Notes: a model not told the origin generated them from the sequence alone. 64,000 bases of DNA from Ruminococcus sp. UNK.MGS-30 (GCA_000980705.1 LBCK01000001.1:62001-126000); one strand, 5' to 3'; numbered from the stretch's first letter, positions 15,463 through 24,430 are shown. Numbers and translations are program-made.

Positions 15463-17364
15463 TCAAAAAACAAGCAAGCCAATATGATATACAACGCAGG
15501 CAATCAGCAGTGCCGCAAGTGTATAGAACACGCCGATTTTGAATGTCCATTTTACGGAGTGGGTTTCTCTTGCCGTTGCAGCCAGAGCGCTGACGCAGGG
15601 CATATTAAAGCTAATGGCGAATATGAAGGCAAGTCCCTCTGCTTTGGTGAAATTGGCAGACAGAATTTCGGAAATGCCGGTTGCGGCAGTACCGGAAACC
15701 TTAGCCCCAAACGTGGAGCTTACCAGACTTCCGCCTGCGCCATAGAGGGTATTCAGAACACCGAGAAGGGATTCTTTGGAGATCGCCGACGCACAGAATG
15801 CCAGAAACGCCTGCCATTTCAGACCGAAGAACATGGTTACCGGTTCGATCCAGACACCGATTTTGCAAAGGATGCTGTTTTCTGCATTGCCGCCGAAGCC
15901 ATAGGTCAGCACGAAAAAGACGATGGATACCAGCGAAATGACACGCAGCGCACGCAGGAAAATATCAAGGGTACGCTGAAATGTGACATACATCGTATTG
16001 CGGAACGCCGGCTTATGATATGGTGGAAGTTCCATAATGAGTCCCACACGTTCCTTTTTGGGTGCGAGAGAATTGCCGAAAATTTTATAGACGATCCACA
16101 TCATCAGGAACATGAACAGGAAGATCGACACAATGACCAGGAATCCTCCGGTGCTGCCGAACAGTGCAATGGCAATCGTAGGCACTACGGAAAGCGTCGC
16201 CGCACAGGGTACTGCCCAGCTCATGGCAATTGCCAACACACGCTGTCCCCAGTTGTCTACCACACGAGTTCCGGTTGTACCTGCAATGGTACAGCCCAGC
16301 CCCATGAAAAATGGCATAATGGTTTTGCCCTGCAAGCCTACCTTGGACATGGTGTGGTCAAACAAAAAGGAGATCCGGGCAAGATATCCTGTTTCTTCCA
16401 TCAGATTAAAGCCCAGCGTGATGCCCAGCACAAACGATGCCATCATCAATGCAAAATACAGCACATTGACCAATACATCGCAGATAAGAGAAATGAGCAG
16501 CGGATGAACGGAAATGTGTTCCATTCCGGTGCGCAGAACGCCGCTGAGCGATGTCAGCACCGCCGATGCGATACCTCCAACGACACCGGCAAAGAGCATT
16601 GCCAGAAGAAAAATCACCAGGATGATGCCGAATGCCATCAGCTTGCCACGCACCGGCGAAAGTGCCAGACGGTCAAACTTACTGAACGCTTGATCTGCAC
16701 GTTTCTGTGCGGTCACAACCCCATCCAGCAGCGCATCAATATAAGCCATCTTTTCTTCGGCAGAGTTCATGGTCTCCCCTACAATGACATTCTTCTGCGC
16801 CAGAGCCGCTTGTATGGTTTCGTAAAGAGAACGGTAGTCCTTCTTACGAATGGCAGACATAGGAACTACCGGGATCCCCAGTTTTCGGGACAATTCATCC
16901 GTGTTGACGGTAACGCCCTGTCCCTTTGCCACGTCCATCATGTTGAGTACCAGAACCGCAGGAACTTTCGTTCCGACAAAATCTGCCAGCATATAGAGAC
17001 TGCGCCTAAGCTGCGAGGCATCCGCCATCACAAGCACCAGATCGGCATTTCCGGCGGTGATATAATCCCGGGTGATAACTTCTTCATCTGAACCGGCAGA
17101 GAGCGAATAGCTGCCCGGCAGGTCTGCCAGGATCATTCGCTGACCATTCCACCGGCATTCCCCTTCCTTGCGGTCTACCGTCTTGCCGGGCCAGTTTCCC
17201 ACGTGCTGGTGCGAACCGGTCATCATATTAAAAATGGTAGACTTTCCGGAGTTGGGCTGTCCCAACAGGGCAATTACCGGCGTTTTGTCATCCTTTCGAT
17301 AGAAACGGCTGCTGTCCTTCGGGTGACACGTTTTCTCAGACGCACAGGCTTCACAACGACTCAT
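15463..17364 (-). CDS. feoB: Ferrous iron transporter B
   Basis: The 633-residue protein has a Cys-containing N-terminus (C4, C7, C13) and then a G domain with GQPNSGKST (G1, residues 35-43), DLPGSYSL (G3) and NMMD (G4). Many membrane segments of the Gate domains follow. FeoB imports Fe2+ across the inner membrane with GTP hydrolysis. It is shorter than the 770-residue E. coli protein, as is usual in this phylum. Its ATG overlaps the feoA stop by 4 nt, so the two are translationally coupled. A GTTAG-N6-CTAAC palindrome in the feoA leader suggests metal-dependent repression. Confidence 0.95.
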   Translation of the reverse strand: MSRCEACASEKTCHPKDSSRFYRKDDKTPVIALLGQPNSGKSTIFNMMTGSHQHVGNWPGKTVDRKEGECRWNGQRMILADLPGSYSLSAGSDEEVITRDYITAGNADLVLVMADASQLRRSLYMLADFVGTKVPAVLVLNMMDVAKGQGVTVNTDELSRKLGIPVVPMSAIRKKDYRSLYETIQAALAQKNVIVGETMNSAEEKMAYIDALLDGVVTAQKRADQAFSKFDRLALSPVRGKLMAFGIILVIFLLAMLFAGVVGGIASAVLTSLSGVLRTGMEHISVHPLLISLICDVLVNVLYFALMMASFVLGITLGFNLMEETGYLARISFLFDHTMSKVGLQGKTIMPFFMGLGCTIAGTTGTRVVDNWGQRVLAIAMSWAVPCAATLSVVPTIAIALFGSTGGFLVIVSIFLFMFLMMWIVYKIFGNSLAPKKERVGLIMELPPYHKPAFRNTMYVTFQRTLDIFLRALRVISLVSIVFFVLTYGFGGNAENSILCKIGVWIEPVTMFFGLKWQAFLAFCASAISKESLLGVLNTLYGAGGSLVSSTFGAKVSGTAATGISEILSANFTKAEGLAFIFAISFNMPCVSALAATARETHSVKWTFKIGVFYTLAALLIACVVYHIGLLVF

Positions 17365-17597
17365 TGCGCAGCACCTCCCACCATGATTTTTTTGCTTTCT
17401 TCCCGTCCGATCGCAATCAATGTATCCCGTGCAAAGAGCAGCACGGGCTGTTTCTTATGATTTTGACATATTTCAATCATGCTGCCGCAGAGCAACCCCA
17501 TCGATGACAGACGATTGACCAGACGGCTTTCTTCTTTGATCTCCAAAATGCAATACCGGCTGCCGGGGGTTGCATCGGAAAGTGTGACTGCATTCAT
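17361..17597 (-). CDS. feoA: Ferrous iron transport accessory protein A
   Basis: This SH3-like protein of 78 residues has the FeoA pattern (LSDATPGSRYCI, RLSSMGLLCGSMIEI, ALxIGREESKKIMV-type ending). It is first in the feoAB operon and overlaps feoB by 4 nt. GGAGACA precedes the ATG. Confidence 0.93.
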   Translation of the reverse strand: MNAVTLSDATPGSRYCILEIKEESRLVNRLSSMGLLCGSMIEICQNHKKQPVLLFARDTLIAIGREESKKIMVGGAAQ

Positions 17598-17627
17598 AAC
17601 ATTGTCTCCTAATCCAAATAATATGCA

Positions 17628-17643
17628 GTTAGTAAAATCTAAC
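17628..17643. promoter_or_regulatory. GTTAG-N6-CTAAC palindrome in the feoAB leader
   Basis: The 5-bp arms are perfect, with 11 bp centre to centre. It starts 8 nt after the -10 box of the feoA promoter, a position suited to repression. The same pattern occurs before the ZinT-like gene and the methyltransferase operon. The arms resemble half-sites of DtxR-family iron regulators, though the spacing differs. Confidence 0.6.
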
Positions 17644-17651
17644 CAGCTGCA

Positions 17652-17680
17652 ATTATAGCAGAAATTCCGGGAATTGTAAA
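17652..17680 (-). promoter_or_regulatory. Promoter of feoAB
   Basis: On the minus strand TTTACA (17675-17680) and TATAAT (17652-17657, with an extended TGC) are spaced 17 bp. Confidence 0.8.
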
Positions 17681-17730
17681 ATCCATTCGTGTATTTTAAG
17701 CCCGTTTAGCAGGAAAATTTGTTTTATCTC

Positions 17731-17760
17731 TTGCGATTCGGCACTGTTTGCTGGTATAAT
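17731..17760 (+). promoter_or_regulatory. Promoter of the AraC gene, apparently leaderless
   Basis: TTGCGA (17731-17736) and TATAAT (17755-17760) are spaced 18 bp. The ATG at 17767 coincides with the expected transcript start and no ribosome site is visible between them. Confidence 0.6.
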
Positions 17761-17766
17761 AAAACT

Positions 17767-18666
17767 ATGGATACAAAAAATCAGCACTTCACGATTCAAA
17801 AAGAAAATGAAGGTCTACTGCACTTCTATACACTGGCACCCGGTATCCGCATTTCGTTCAACGAGATCCACACAAGCAGCTGGGAAAAAGGAGACAGCTC
17901 TCTCTACGGCGAACGAATGCTGATTCTGAATTTCTGCGTTCACGGTCGGTGCGACGCCTCTCTTGCGCAGAACCGCTACGCCATTGTGAAAGAAAATCAA
18001 GTCTGCCTCAGCACCATTCTGCCAACAAAGGATTTCTATTATCCCGGAAGGCTGTATGAGGGCATCCAGTTCTATCTGGATCTGGACATTCTGCATCAGG
18101 AAAACGGACAGGACTTTCTCTCACAAATGGGCGTTCCGCCGGAGCAGACCGCAGCAATGTTCTGCGAAAAGAACGGGATCTATCTGCATCGGATGAACGA
18201 TGCACTGCTCGCACTAGTCAGAGAGGCATGGGCAGGGAAAGATGAACCGGAGCTGGGGATGCTGCGGTATTTCACGGTACGTCTCCTGCACGAACTGCTG
18301 TCTATGCCCACCGAAAGCGAACCGGATATCTATTTCACACGGTCACAAATTGCAATTGTCAAAGATGCTGAGGCTTTGATTTTAAGCGACTTGAGCAAGC
18401 GGATCACCGCAAAGGAACTGGCAGACCGATTCGGCGTCAGTGAAAGCAGTTTCAAGTTCTACGTAAAAGGAATCCTCGGTGAAAGCTATCTCAGCTATTT
18501 CAGAAAGAAACGCATGGAAAAAGCAGCGGAACTTCTGGAATCTACAACAATGAAGGTCATTGAGGTTGCCAATGCAGTGGGCTATGAGAACCAAGGCAAA
18601 TTCGCCAAGGTATTTGCAGAAACATACGGTGTGCCGCCGCTGGAGTTCCGACGGCTGTCGAAGTGA
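17767..18666 (+). CDS. AraC-family transcriptional regulator
   Basis: The 299-residue protein has an N-terminal sensing region (about 1-190) and a C-terminal pair of helix-turn-helix motifs (about 205-298; RITAKELADRFGVSESSFKFYVKGILG and VIEVANAVGYENQGKFAKVFAETYG). The start at 17767 gives the natural N-terminus, but the -10 box ends only 6 nt earlier, so the mRNA may be leaderless. It precedes the bile salt hydrolase gene in the same direction and resembles the AraC protein at 22564, so it may respond to bile or lipids; that is inference. Confidence 0.85.
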   Translation: MDTKNQHFTIQKENEGLLHFYTLAPGIRISFNEIHTSSWEKGDSSLYGERMLILNFCVHGRCDASLAQNRYAIVKENQVCLSTILPTKDFYYPGRLYEGIQFYLDLDILHQENGQDFLSQMGVPPEQTAAMFCEKNGIYLHRMNDALLALVREAWAGKDEPELGMLRYFTVRLLHELLSMPTESEPDIYFTRSQIAIVKDAEALILSDLSKRITAKELADRFGVSESSFKFYVKGILGESYLSYFRKKRMEKAAELLESTTMKVIEVANAVGYENQGKFAKVFAETYGVPPLEFRRLSK

Positions 18667-18773
18667 ATGCCGTTTTCCTTAGAGCTTTATCGGAAGTTTT
18701 CGTAGCAGATGCCCCGGTTTGTCTGAGATACTGCGCTGCACAAGGAATGCACCAAAAATAATTTCTCTCTGAT

Positions 18774-18802
18774 TTGCATTTTCCGCAATTTTGTGTTATA
18801 CT
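18774..18802 (+). promoter_or_regulatory. Promoter of the bile salt hydrolase gene
   Basis: TTGCAT (18774-18779) and TATACT (18797-18802) are spaced 17 bp; GAAAGGAGCC then precedes the ATG at 18836. Confidence 0.75.
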
Positions 18803-18835
18803 ATTTTTCATCATATCCTTGAAAGGAGCCTGCAA

Positions 18836-19813
18836 ATGTGTACAGCTGCAACTTATCAGACCAGTGACTTCTATTTTGGCAGAACCTTAGATTATGAAAG
18901 TTCTTACGGCGAGGAGATCGTCATTCTTCCACGAAAGTACAAGCTGCCGTTTCTGCATATGGGCGTATCAGAACAGCACTATGCAATCATCGGAACAGCA
19001 CACATCGCCAATGGATATCCGCTTTTTTACGATGCCGTCAACGAAAAAGGACTTTGTATGGCAGGGCTGAACTTTGTGGGAAACGCCTGCTATGCTGCCC
19101 GGACTGCGGATGATTCGGACAATGTGGCACAATACGAATTTATCCCATGGATTCTCAGCCAGTGCGCCGACACAGCCGAGGCAAGAGCGTTTATCCAACG
19201 GCTCAATCTCCTGGACACGCCGTTCCATGCGCAGATGCCGGCGGCGCAGCTGCACTGGATCATCGCAGACAAAAACCAAACCATTACGGTGGAATCCATG
19301 GCAGACGGAATTCATGTTTATGAAAACCCTGCCGGCGTGCTGACGAACAATCCGCCTTTTCCGGAGCAGATGTTCCGGCTCAACGACTATATGCACCTTT
19401 CCCCGAAACAGCCCCAAAACCATTTTTCAACGGAGCTTCCGCTGAGATCCTACAGCAGGGGAATGGGCGCACTGGGTCTCCCCGGCGACCTTTCTTCCCA
19501 GTCCCGCTTTGTGCGTGCCGCTTTTGTCCGGGCAAATTCTGTTTCCGGCAATTCTGAAACGGAAAGCGTCAGCCAGTTTTTCCACATTCTCGGTGCAGTG
19601 GATCAGCAGCGTGGCTGCTGCGAAGTCAAAGACGGACAGTATGAGATTACCATTTACACCTCCTGCTGCAATGCAGATAAGGGCATCTATTACTACACCA
19701 CCTATAACAATCACCAGATCTCTGCGGTCCATATGCACCACGAAAACCTGGACAGCAGTCAGCTTGTCTGCTGTCCCATGCAGACAAAGGAACAGATCTG
19801 CCACCAGAACTGA
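18836..19813 (+). CDS. bsh: Bile salt hydrolase (choloylglycine hydrolase family)
   Basis: This Ntn-hydrolase of 325 residues begins MCTAATY. Removal of Met exposes the nucleophilic Cys2, so the start at 18836 is fixed by function. Family residues are visible: FGRTLDYE (Arg, Asp), NEKGLCMAGLNF, VLTNNPPF (Asn) and LPGDLSSQSRFVRAAF (Arg). No signal peptide is seen, so it acts in the cytoplasm, deconjugating glycine- or taurine-linked bile acids. Penicillin V acylase activity is the alternative within the family, but motif spacing favours bile salts. A TetR gene follows 20 nt later, probably in the same transcript. It points to an animal gut habitat. Confidence 0.88.
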   Translation: MCTAATYQTSDFYFGRTLDYESSYGEEIVILPRKYKLPFLHMGVSEQHYAIIGTAHIANGYPLFYDAVNEKGLCMAGLNFVGNACYAARTADDSDNVAQYEFIPWILSQCADTAEARAFIQRLNLLDTPFHAQMPAAQLHWIIADKNQTITVESMADGIHVYENPAGVLTNNPPFPEQMFRLNDYMHLSPKQPQNHFSTELPLRSYSRGMGALGLPGDLSSQSRFVRAAFVRANSVSGNSETESVSQFFHILGAVDQQRGCCEVKDGQYEITIYTSCCNADKGIYYYTTYNNHQISAVHMHHENLDSSQLVCCPMQTKEQICHQN

Positions 19814-19833
19814 AAGGAGGCGGCACACCGCAT

Positions 19834-20388
19834 ATGTCAAAGGTAACCAAACGTGCGCTGGAGCAGTCACTGAAAAATCTGCTGCTGAAAAAGCCGCTGA
19901 CCAAAATCACCATCGGGGACATCACAGAGGACTGCGGCATCAACCGCATGACTTTTTACTATCACTTCAAAGATATTTACGATCTTGTGGAATGGGCGTG
20001 CCTGGAGGATGCACGGCGTGCGCTGGATGAGAAAAAGACTTATGACACCTGGCAGCAGGGACTTTTGCAGATCTTTGCGGCAGTCCAGGAAAACAAACCG
20101 TTTATCTTGAATGTCTACCGCTGTGTCCATCGGGAACAGGTGGAGAAATATCTTCAGCCGCTGGTGGATCAGCTGCTGCTGGACGTTATTGAAGAAGAAT
20201 CTTCCGGCATGATGATCCGGGAAGAGGACAAGCAGTTCATCGCCAAGGTCTACGCCTATATTTTTATTGGCATCATGCTGGACTGGATCAAGGATGATAT
20301 GCGGGAATCGCCGCAGGAAATTGTAGTACGGCTTGGGAAACTGCTGCAAGGTTCGATCTCTGCGGCAATTGCAAGATTCCGGCTTTGA
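19834..20388 (+). CDS. TetR-family regulator, probable repressor of oleate hydratase
   Basis: The 184-residue protein starts after AAAGGAGG. Its N-terminal helix-turn-helix reads ITIGDITEDCGINRMTFYYHFKDIYDL, typical of TetR/DhaS-like regulators, and the C-terminal helical domain is of the type with few Trp and Tyr. It lies between bsh and the oleate hydratase gene. The perfect palindrome at 20545-20567 in the downstream leader is the natural candidate for its operator. The ligand may be a fatty acid; this is inferred from context. Confidence 0.85.
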   Translation: MSKVTKRALEQSLKNLLLKKPLTKITIGDITEDCGINRMTFYYHFKDIYDLVEWACLEDARRALDEKKTYDTWQQGLLQIFAAVQENKPFILNVYRCVHREQVEKYLQPLVDQLLLDVIEEESSGMMIREEDKQFIAKVYAYIFIGIMLDWIKDDMRESPQEIVVRLGKLLQGSISAAIARFRL

Positions 20389-20452
20389 GCATTGCCGCTT
20401 TAGCGCTGTTTTTATCATTGCTGCATTTTTGATGGATTTTTTTACACTTTCC

Positions 20453-20489
20453 GGCTCTGTGATAAATTTTTTATCACAGAGCCTTTTTT
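20453..20489 (+). terminator. Terminator of the bsh-tetR transcript
   Basis: A perfect 14-bp stem (GGCTCTGTGATAAA and complement) with a TTT loop is followed by six T residues. Confidence 0.9.
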
Positions 20490-20494
20490 GCTGA

Positions 20495-20522
20495 TTGTGG
20501 ATTCTGAAAATTCGGGTATAAT
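20495..20522 (+). promoter_or_regulatory. Promoter of the oleate hydratase gene
   Basis: TTGTGG (20495-20500) and TATAAT (20517-20522) are spaced 16 bp. The transcript would start near 20529, just before the palindrome. Confidence 0.6.
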
Positions 20523-20544
20523 AGAATCATAAGAACACAACCAG

Positions 20545-20567
20545 CATAAAACGGATATCGTTTTATG
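20545..20567. promoter_or_regulatory. Perfect operator palindrome in the oleate hydratase leader
   Basis: CATAAAACG and CGTTTTATG form a perfect 9-bp inverted repeat around GATAT, 22 bp downstream of the -10 box. A TetR dimer bound here would block elongation or initiation. It could also form an RNA hairpin. Confidence 0.65.
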
Positions 20568-20606
20568 AAAATCCAATTTCAAGCTCTGACGTAAGGAGGC
20601 ATCGTT

Positions 20607-22400
20607 ATGTATTATTCCGCAGGAACTTATGAATCATTTGCACACCCCGAAAAGCCGAAGGACGTGGACAAAAAGTCGGCTTATATCATCGGTACCGGTC
20701 TCGCCGGTCTTACCGCAGCCTTTTATCTGGTTCGTGACGGTCAGATGAAGGGCGAACACATTCACTTGCTGGAAAAGCTGGAACTTGCCGGCGGCAGCTG
20801 TGACGGACGCAAGGACATCACAAAAGGATTCTTCATGCGTGGCGGCAGAGAAATGGACAACCATTTTGAAGTCATGTGGGATACATTCCGGGATGTTCCT
20901 TCCATCGAAACGCCCAACGTCTCTGTGCTGGACGAATATTACTGGCTGAACAAGCACGACCCCAACTATTCCCTCTGCCGTGCCTCCATGGACCGTGGCA
21001 AAGATGCGCACACCGACAAGAAGTTTGCGCTGGACAAGGAATCGGCGCTGGCGCTTTCCAAACTGTTTCTGACACCGGAAAAAGATCTGGAGGACAAGAA
21101 GATCTCCGACGTTCTGCCGGATTCGTTCTGGGAGACCAACTTCTGGCTGTACTGGCAGACTATGTTTGCATTCCAGCGCTGGTCCAGTGCATTGGAAATG
21201 AAACGGTATCTGTGCCGCTATGTCCACCATATCGACGGACTGCCGGACTTCAGCGCACTGCGTTTCACCAAATACAATCAGTATGAGAGCATGATCCTGC
21301 CGCTGGTAAAATATCTGGAGTCCCACGGGGTCCGGATCGAATACGGCATGGATGTCAGAAATGTGATTATTGAAACGGTCGGCAGCAAGAAGGTTGCCAA
21401 ACAGATCGTATACCGCAAGGACGGCAGAGAACAGACCATTGATCTGATCGAGGACGATCTGGTCTTTATCACCAACGGCTGCTGTACAGACACTTCCTGC
21501 TACGGCGACCAGACCCATGCACCGGATCTGTCTCATCTGAAAAACGGATACGGGGAATCGTGGGATCTGTGGAAAGCCATTGCATCACAGGCAGAACACG
21601 GCGAATACGGCAAACCAGAAGTCTTTTGCAGCGATATTGATGCCACAAACTGGATGAGTGCAACTGTCGCCACCTCGGACGAGGAGATCATCCAGCACAT
21701 TATCGACGTCTGCAAGCGTGACCCACGCACCGGAAAAGTTACGACCGGCGGTATCGTCACCGTCAAGGACAGCACAGAGAACTGGTATCTCTCCTGGACC
21801 ATCAACCGCCAGCCGCAGTTCAAATCCCAGGACAAAAACATGGTTCTGGTATGGCTGTATTCTCTGAACACCAACAAGCCGGGAAACTATGTGAAAAAAG
21901 CCATGCGGAACTGCACCGGCGAAGAGGTCTGCCGGGAATGGCTCTATCACATCGGCGTACCGGAAGAGAAAATTGACGATCTGGCAAAGAACGCCTGCAA
22001 TACGACCACCTGCTTTATGCCGTATATCAATGCGTTTTTCCAGCCGAGAAAAGAATCTGATCGTCCCCGTGTCGTTCCGGACGGCGCCGTTAACTTTGCC
22101 TTTATCGGACAGTTTGCCGAAACACCTCGTGACACGATCTTCACCACGGAATATTCCATGCGTACCGGTATGGAATCCGTTTACACCCTGCTGGACATTG
22201 ACCGTGGCGTACCGGAAGTCTGGGGCAGCAAGTACGATGTACGGGAACTGCTGCGTGCCTGCTATTACGCCATCGACAAAAAACCGCTCACAGACGAAAA
22301 TCTTTCCTTTGTGGAAAAGAAACTGCTAAAAATCGTCTTGAAAAAAGTCAAGGGAACGGATATTGAAATACTGCTGAAAAACAGCGGCTTGATCGAATAA
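20607..22400 (+). CDS. ohyA: Oleate hydratase (fatty acid double-bond hydratase)
   Basis: The 597-residue flavoprotein has an N-terminal dinucleotide fold (IIGTGLAGLTAAFYLVRDG), the ExxxxGGSCDG motif and the MRGGREMDNHFEVMWD segment of the myosin-cross-reactive antigen family, at full family length. It adds water to the cis-9 double bond of oleate or linoleate, making 10-hydroxy fatty acids. FAD-dependent detoxification of unsaturated fatty acids is its known role in gut Firmicutes. AAGGAGGCATCGTT precedes the ATG. The upstream TetR gene and palindrome suggest induction by its substrate. Confidence 0.95.
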   Translation: MYYSAGTYESFAHPEKPKDVDKKSAYIIGTGLAGLTAAFYLVRDGQMKGEHIHLLEKLELAGGSCDGRKDITKGFFMRGGREMDNHFEVMWDTFRDVPSIETPNVSVLDEYYWLNKHDPNYSLCRASMDRGKDAHTDKKFALDKESALALSKLFLTPEKDLEDKKISDVLPDSFWETNFWLYWQTMFAFQRWSSALEMKRYLCRYVHHIDGLPDFSALRFTKYNQYESMILPLVKYLESHGVRIEYGMDVRNVIIETVGSKKVAKQIVYRKDGREQTIDLIEDDLVFITNGCCTDTSCYGDQTHAPDLSHLKNGYGESWDLWKAIASQAEHGEYGKPEVFCSDIDATNWMSATVATSDEEIIQHIIDVCKRDPRTGKVTTGGIVTVKDSTENWYLSWTINRQPQFKSQDKNMVLVWLYSLNTNKPGNYVKKAMRNCTGEEVCREWLYHIGVPEEKIDDLAKNACNTTTCFMPYINAFFQPRKESDRPRVVPDGAVNFAFIGQFAETPRDTIFTTEYSMRTGMESVYTLLDIDRGVPEVWGSKYDVRELLRACYYAIDKKPLTDENLSFVEKKLLKIVLKKVKGTDIEILLKNSGLIE

Positions 22401-22426
22401 GTCTGTTCGCTGCACTCGAAAATGAA

Positions 22427-22470
22427 CCAGCCCGGAATTCCAGTTACAGAATTCCGGGCTGGTTTTGTTT
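22427..22470 (+). terminator. Terminator of ohyA
   Basis: A perfect 14-bp stem (CCAGCCCGGAATTC and complement, 8-nt loop) is followed by TTTTGTTT. Confidence 0.9.
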
Positions 22471-22497
22471 GTATGCAGTGAAACCGGATATTGCAGA

Positions 22498-22526
22498 TTG
22501 ACAGCTGTTCCCGATTCCATTATAAT
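22498..22526 (+). promoter_or_regulatory. Promoter of the second AraC gene
   Basis: TTGACA (22498-22503) and TATAAT (22521-22526) are spaced exactly 17 bp. Confidence 0.85.
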
Positions 22527-22563
22527 AAAGATAATCAGAATCGTAAAACAGGAGATTTTCATA

Positions 22564-23556
22564 ATGGAAAAAACGCCATTTCCAAACAGCTTTGATCTTA
22601 TCGCACTATACGGCAGAAATACAGATTATTCCGACGAGAGCGATGATTGCAGAATATACCATCTGAACAATGAAACCGGCGCAGGAACGATCACGATCTA
22701 TCACGTTTTTCAGGGCATCCAGGCTGCGTTCAACGATATTCACATGGCGTACTGCAATTTACAGCAGAACACTGCATCAAACATGATCGAGATCAACCAC
22801 TGCACAGAAGGTAGATTTGAGTGCGATGCCGGCGAACAGCTGTGCTGCTACATGGCACCCGGAGATATGGCTGTCAAAAGTTCCTGTACCTGTTCCGAAA
22901 ATGCCTGCTTTCCTACAAGGCATTATCACGGAATCAGCATCTTTATAGAACCCGACCGCTTTTCTGAGGAACTTCTCGCCATTCTGAAAATGCTGTCTGT
23001 GGATTTTGATAAGATCCACGCAATGGTATCCAACCAAAACCAGATCCTAATCCTGCGAAAAAATGAAACCGCTTCCCATATTTTTTCGGAACTATACACC
23101 GTCAGAGAGACGCACCGGGCAGGTTATCTCAAGCTAAAAGTGCTGGAATTGCTCTTGTTTCTGACGGATACGAAATGCACAGTGTCCAATCAGACGGAAC
23201 ACTACTTCGACCGCCAAAGCGTCTCTCTGATCAAATCCATTCATGACTTTATGATCTCCGATATTCAAAAGCACTATACCATTCCGGAACTTGCAGAAAG
23301 ATTCCGCATTGCGCCGACAACGCTGAAGAAAAACTTTTCGGACATCTACGGCTCTTCCGTATATGCGTACCTCAAAACCTACCGCATCCAGGAATCGCAG
23401 AAGATGCTGCTCCGCACGGAGCTTTCCATTGCGGAAATCGCCAATGCGGTAGGCTATGAGAATCCGGCAAAGTTTTCCGCAGCCTTCCAGAAAGAATGCG
23501 GCATGACACCCTCTGCATTCCGGAAATATGTCAGAAACCGTGTGGAGCATGACTGA
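22564..23556 (+). CDS. AraC-family transcriptional regulator
   Basis: This protein of 330 residues starts at 22564 after AGGAGATTTTC; the upstream in-frame ATG precedes the promoter and is unlikely. The N-terminal half (with EINHCTEGRFECD and AVKSSCTC) resembles the sensing domain of the AraC protein at 17767. The C-terminal 100 residues hold two helix-turn-helix motifs (YTIPELAERFRIAPTTLKKNF; IAEIANAVGYENPAKFSAAFQ). It lies between ohyA and the metal lipoprotein and has its own strong promoter; its target is not evident. Confidence 0.85.
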   Translation: MEKTPFPNSFDLIALYGRNTDYSDESDDCRIYHLNNETGAGTITIYHVFQGIQAAFNDIHMAYCNLQQNTASNMIEINHCTEGRFECDAGEQLCCYMAPGDMAVKSSCTCSENACFPTRHYHGISIFIEPDRFSEELLAILKMLSVDFDKIHAMVSNQNQILILRKNETASHIFSELYTVRETHRAGYLKLKVLELLLFLTDTKCTVSNQTEHYFDRQSVSLIKSIHDFMISDIQKHYTIPELAERFRIAPTTLKKNFSDIYGSSVYAYLKTYRIQESQKMLLRTELSIAEIANAVGYENPAKFSAAFQKECGMTPSAFRKYVRNRVEHD

Positions 23557-23591
23557 CTTGTCCGTTTGGATAGAAATTGTCCAAACAGGTA

Positions 23592-23620
23592 TTGCAGCTG
23601 CCAGTTCTCCATGGTATAAT
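23592..23620 (+). promoter_or_regulatory. Promoter of the ZinT-like lipoprotein gene
   Basis: TTGCAG (23592-23597) and TATAAT (23615-23620) are spaced 17 bp. Confidence 0.75.
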
Positions 23621-23627
23621 TTCATGT

Positions 23628-23643
23628 GTTAGTTTTCACTAAC
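23628..23643. promoter_or_regulatory. GTTAG-N6-CTAAC palindrome before the ZinT-like gene
   Basis: Perfect 5-bp arms with a 6-bp spacer start 7 nt after the -10 box, almost the same geometry as in the feoAB leader. Confidence 0.6.
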
Positions 23644-23670
23644 TAAGTGAGAGAAAAAGGAGAAGATCAC

Positions 23671-24408
23671 ATGGATTTCAAAAAGTTATTATGTGCGGCT
23701 GCATCCCTGGCGATGGCAGCATCTATTTTTACCGGCTGCGGAAAAAGCGAAGAGAGTTCGGTCTCCAAGGCTGAAAACTCTGCCGCATCTGAGAGCGCAT
23801 CGGATGAAAACGCAGAGGCTGCGGAGAAACTGCTCACCGATCTGAACGGCACTTATCGTGAACTGTGGCCGGTTATTCTGGCAGACGACTACCGCCAGAC
23901 TTGGCTGGATGACAGCGCAAAGCTGGTCGGCGAGGAAAACGCCGAAGGTGCATTTGAAAAGATGTCCTCTATGGTGACCGGTACTGTGATCGGCGAAGAT
24001 GCCGTAAAGAAATATGCGGACGGAAACATGGCGTACTGCTGCGACTTCACACAGGATGTAGACACATTCACGTTTGATGGTTCCACCATTTCCGGCAAGG
24101 ATGCAGACGGCAGCGAACTGTTCGAACATACCTATCACTATATCGGCATGGAGGACATCAGAGGGCTGTACATCTATGAAAGCGATGATGCAGATTCCGG
24201 CGAGTTCACCTACTTCTGCATGGCTCCCGACACCATGGCGACCACATGGCACATCGAATTCCGCTACGGCAGCGATCTGGATGCACTGAAACAGTACGAC
24301 GCCGGTGAATATGCGTACTGGCTGGCATCGGGCATTTCTGTGGATTACACTGCGGATGATGTCAGCAACTGCATTGAACTTTTCTGTACGGAGAATCTTT
24401 CGGAGTGA
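23671..24408 (+). CDS. ZinT-like metal-binding lipoprotein
   Basis: This is a 245-residue lipoprotein. The signal peptide ends in FTGC, the likely lipidated Cys, and is followed by a Ser/Glu-rich spacer. The domain (about 60-245) matches ZinT/YodA features: W-P near the start, a central HTYHYIGMEDIRGLYIYES and a late TWHIEFRYGSDLDAL, aligning with the HFHxxFG segment of ZinT. ZinT proteins bind zinc and other divalent ions at His residues and support uptake. The start at 23671 follows AAGGAG. The palindrome in its leader links it to feoAB. Family assignment rests on motif recall; metal specificity is unknown. Confidence 0.65.
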   Translation: MDFKKLLCAAASLAMAASIFTGCGKSEESSVSKAENSAASESASDENAEAAEKLLTDLNGTYRELWPVILADDYRQTWLDDSAKLVGEENAEGAFEKMSSMVTGTVIGEDAVKKYADGNMAYCCDFTQDVDTFTFDGSTISGKDADGSELFEHTYHYIGMEDIRGLYIYESDDADSGEFTYFCMAPDTMATTWHIEFRYGSDLDALKQYDAGEYAYWLASGISVDYTADDVSNCIELFCTENLSE

Positions 24409-24430
24409 TAATGTCCTAGCATTCCGAACA

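Noticed and set aside
15484..17091. Long plus-strand frame of 535 codons opposite feoB
   Set aside because: The sense strand encodes FeoB with all G motifs; the antisense translation has no recognisable domain and no ribosome site.
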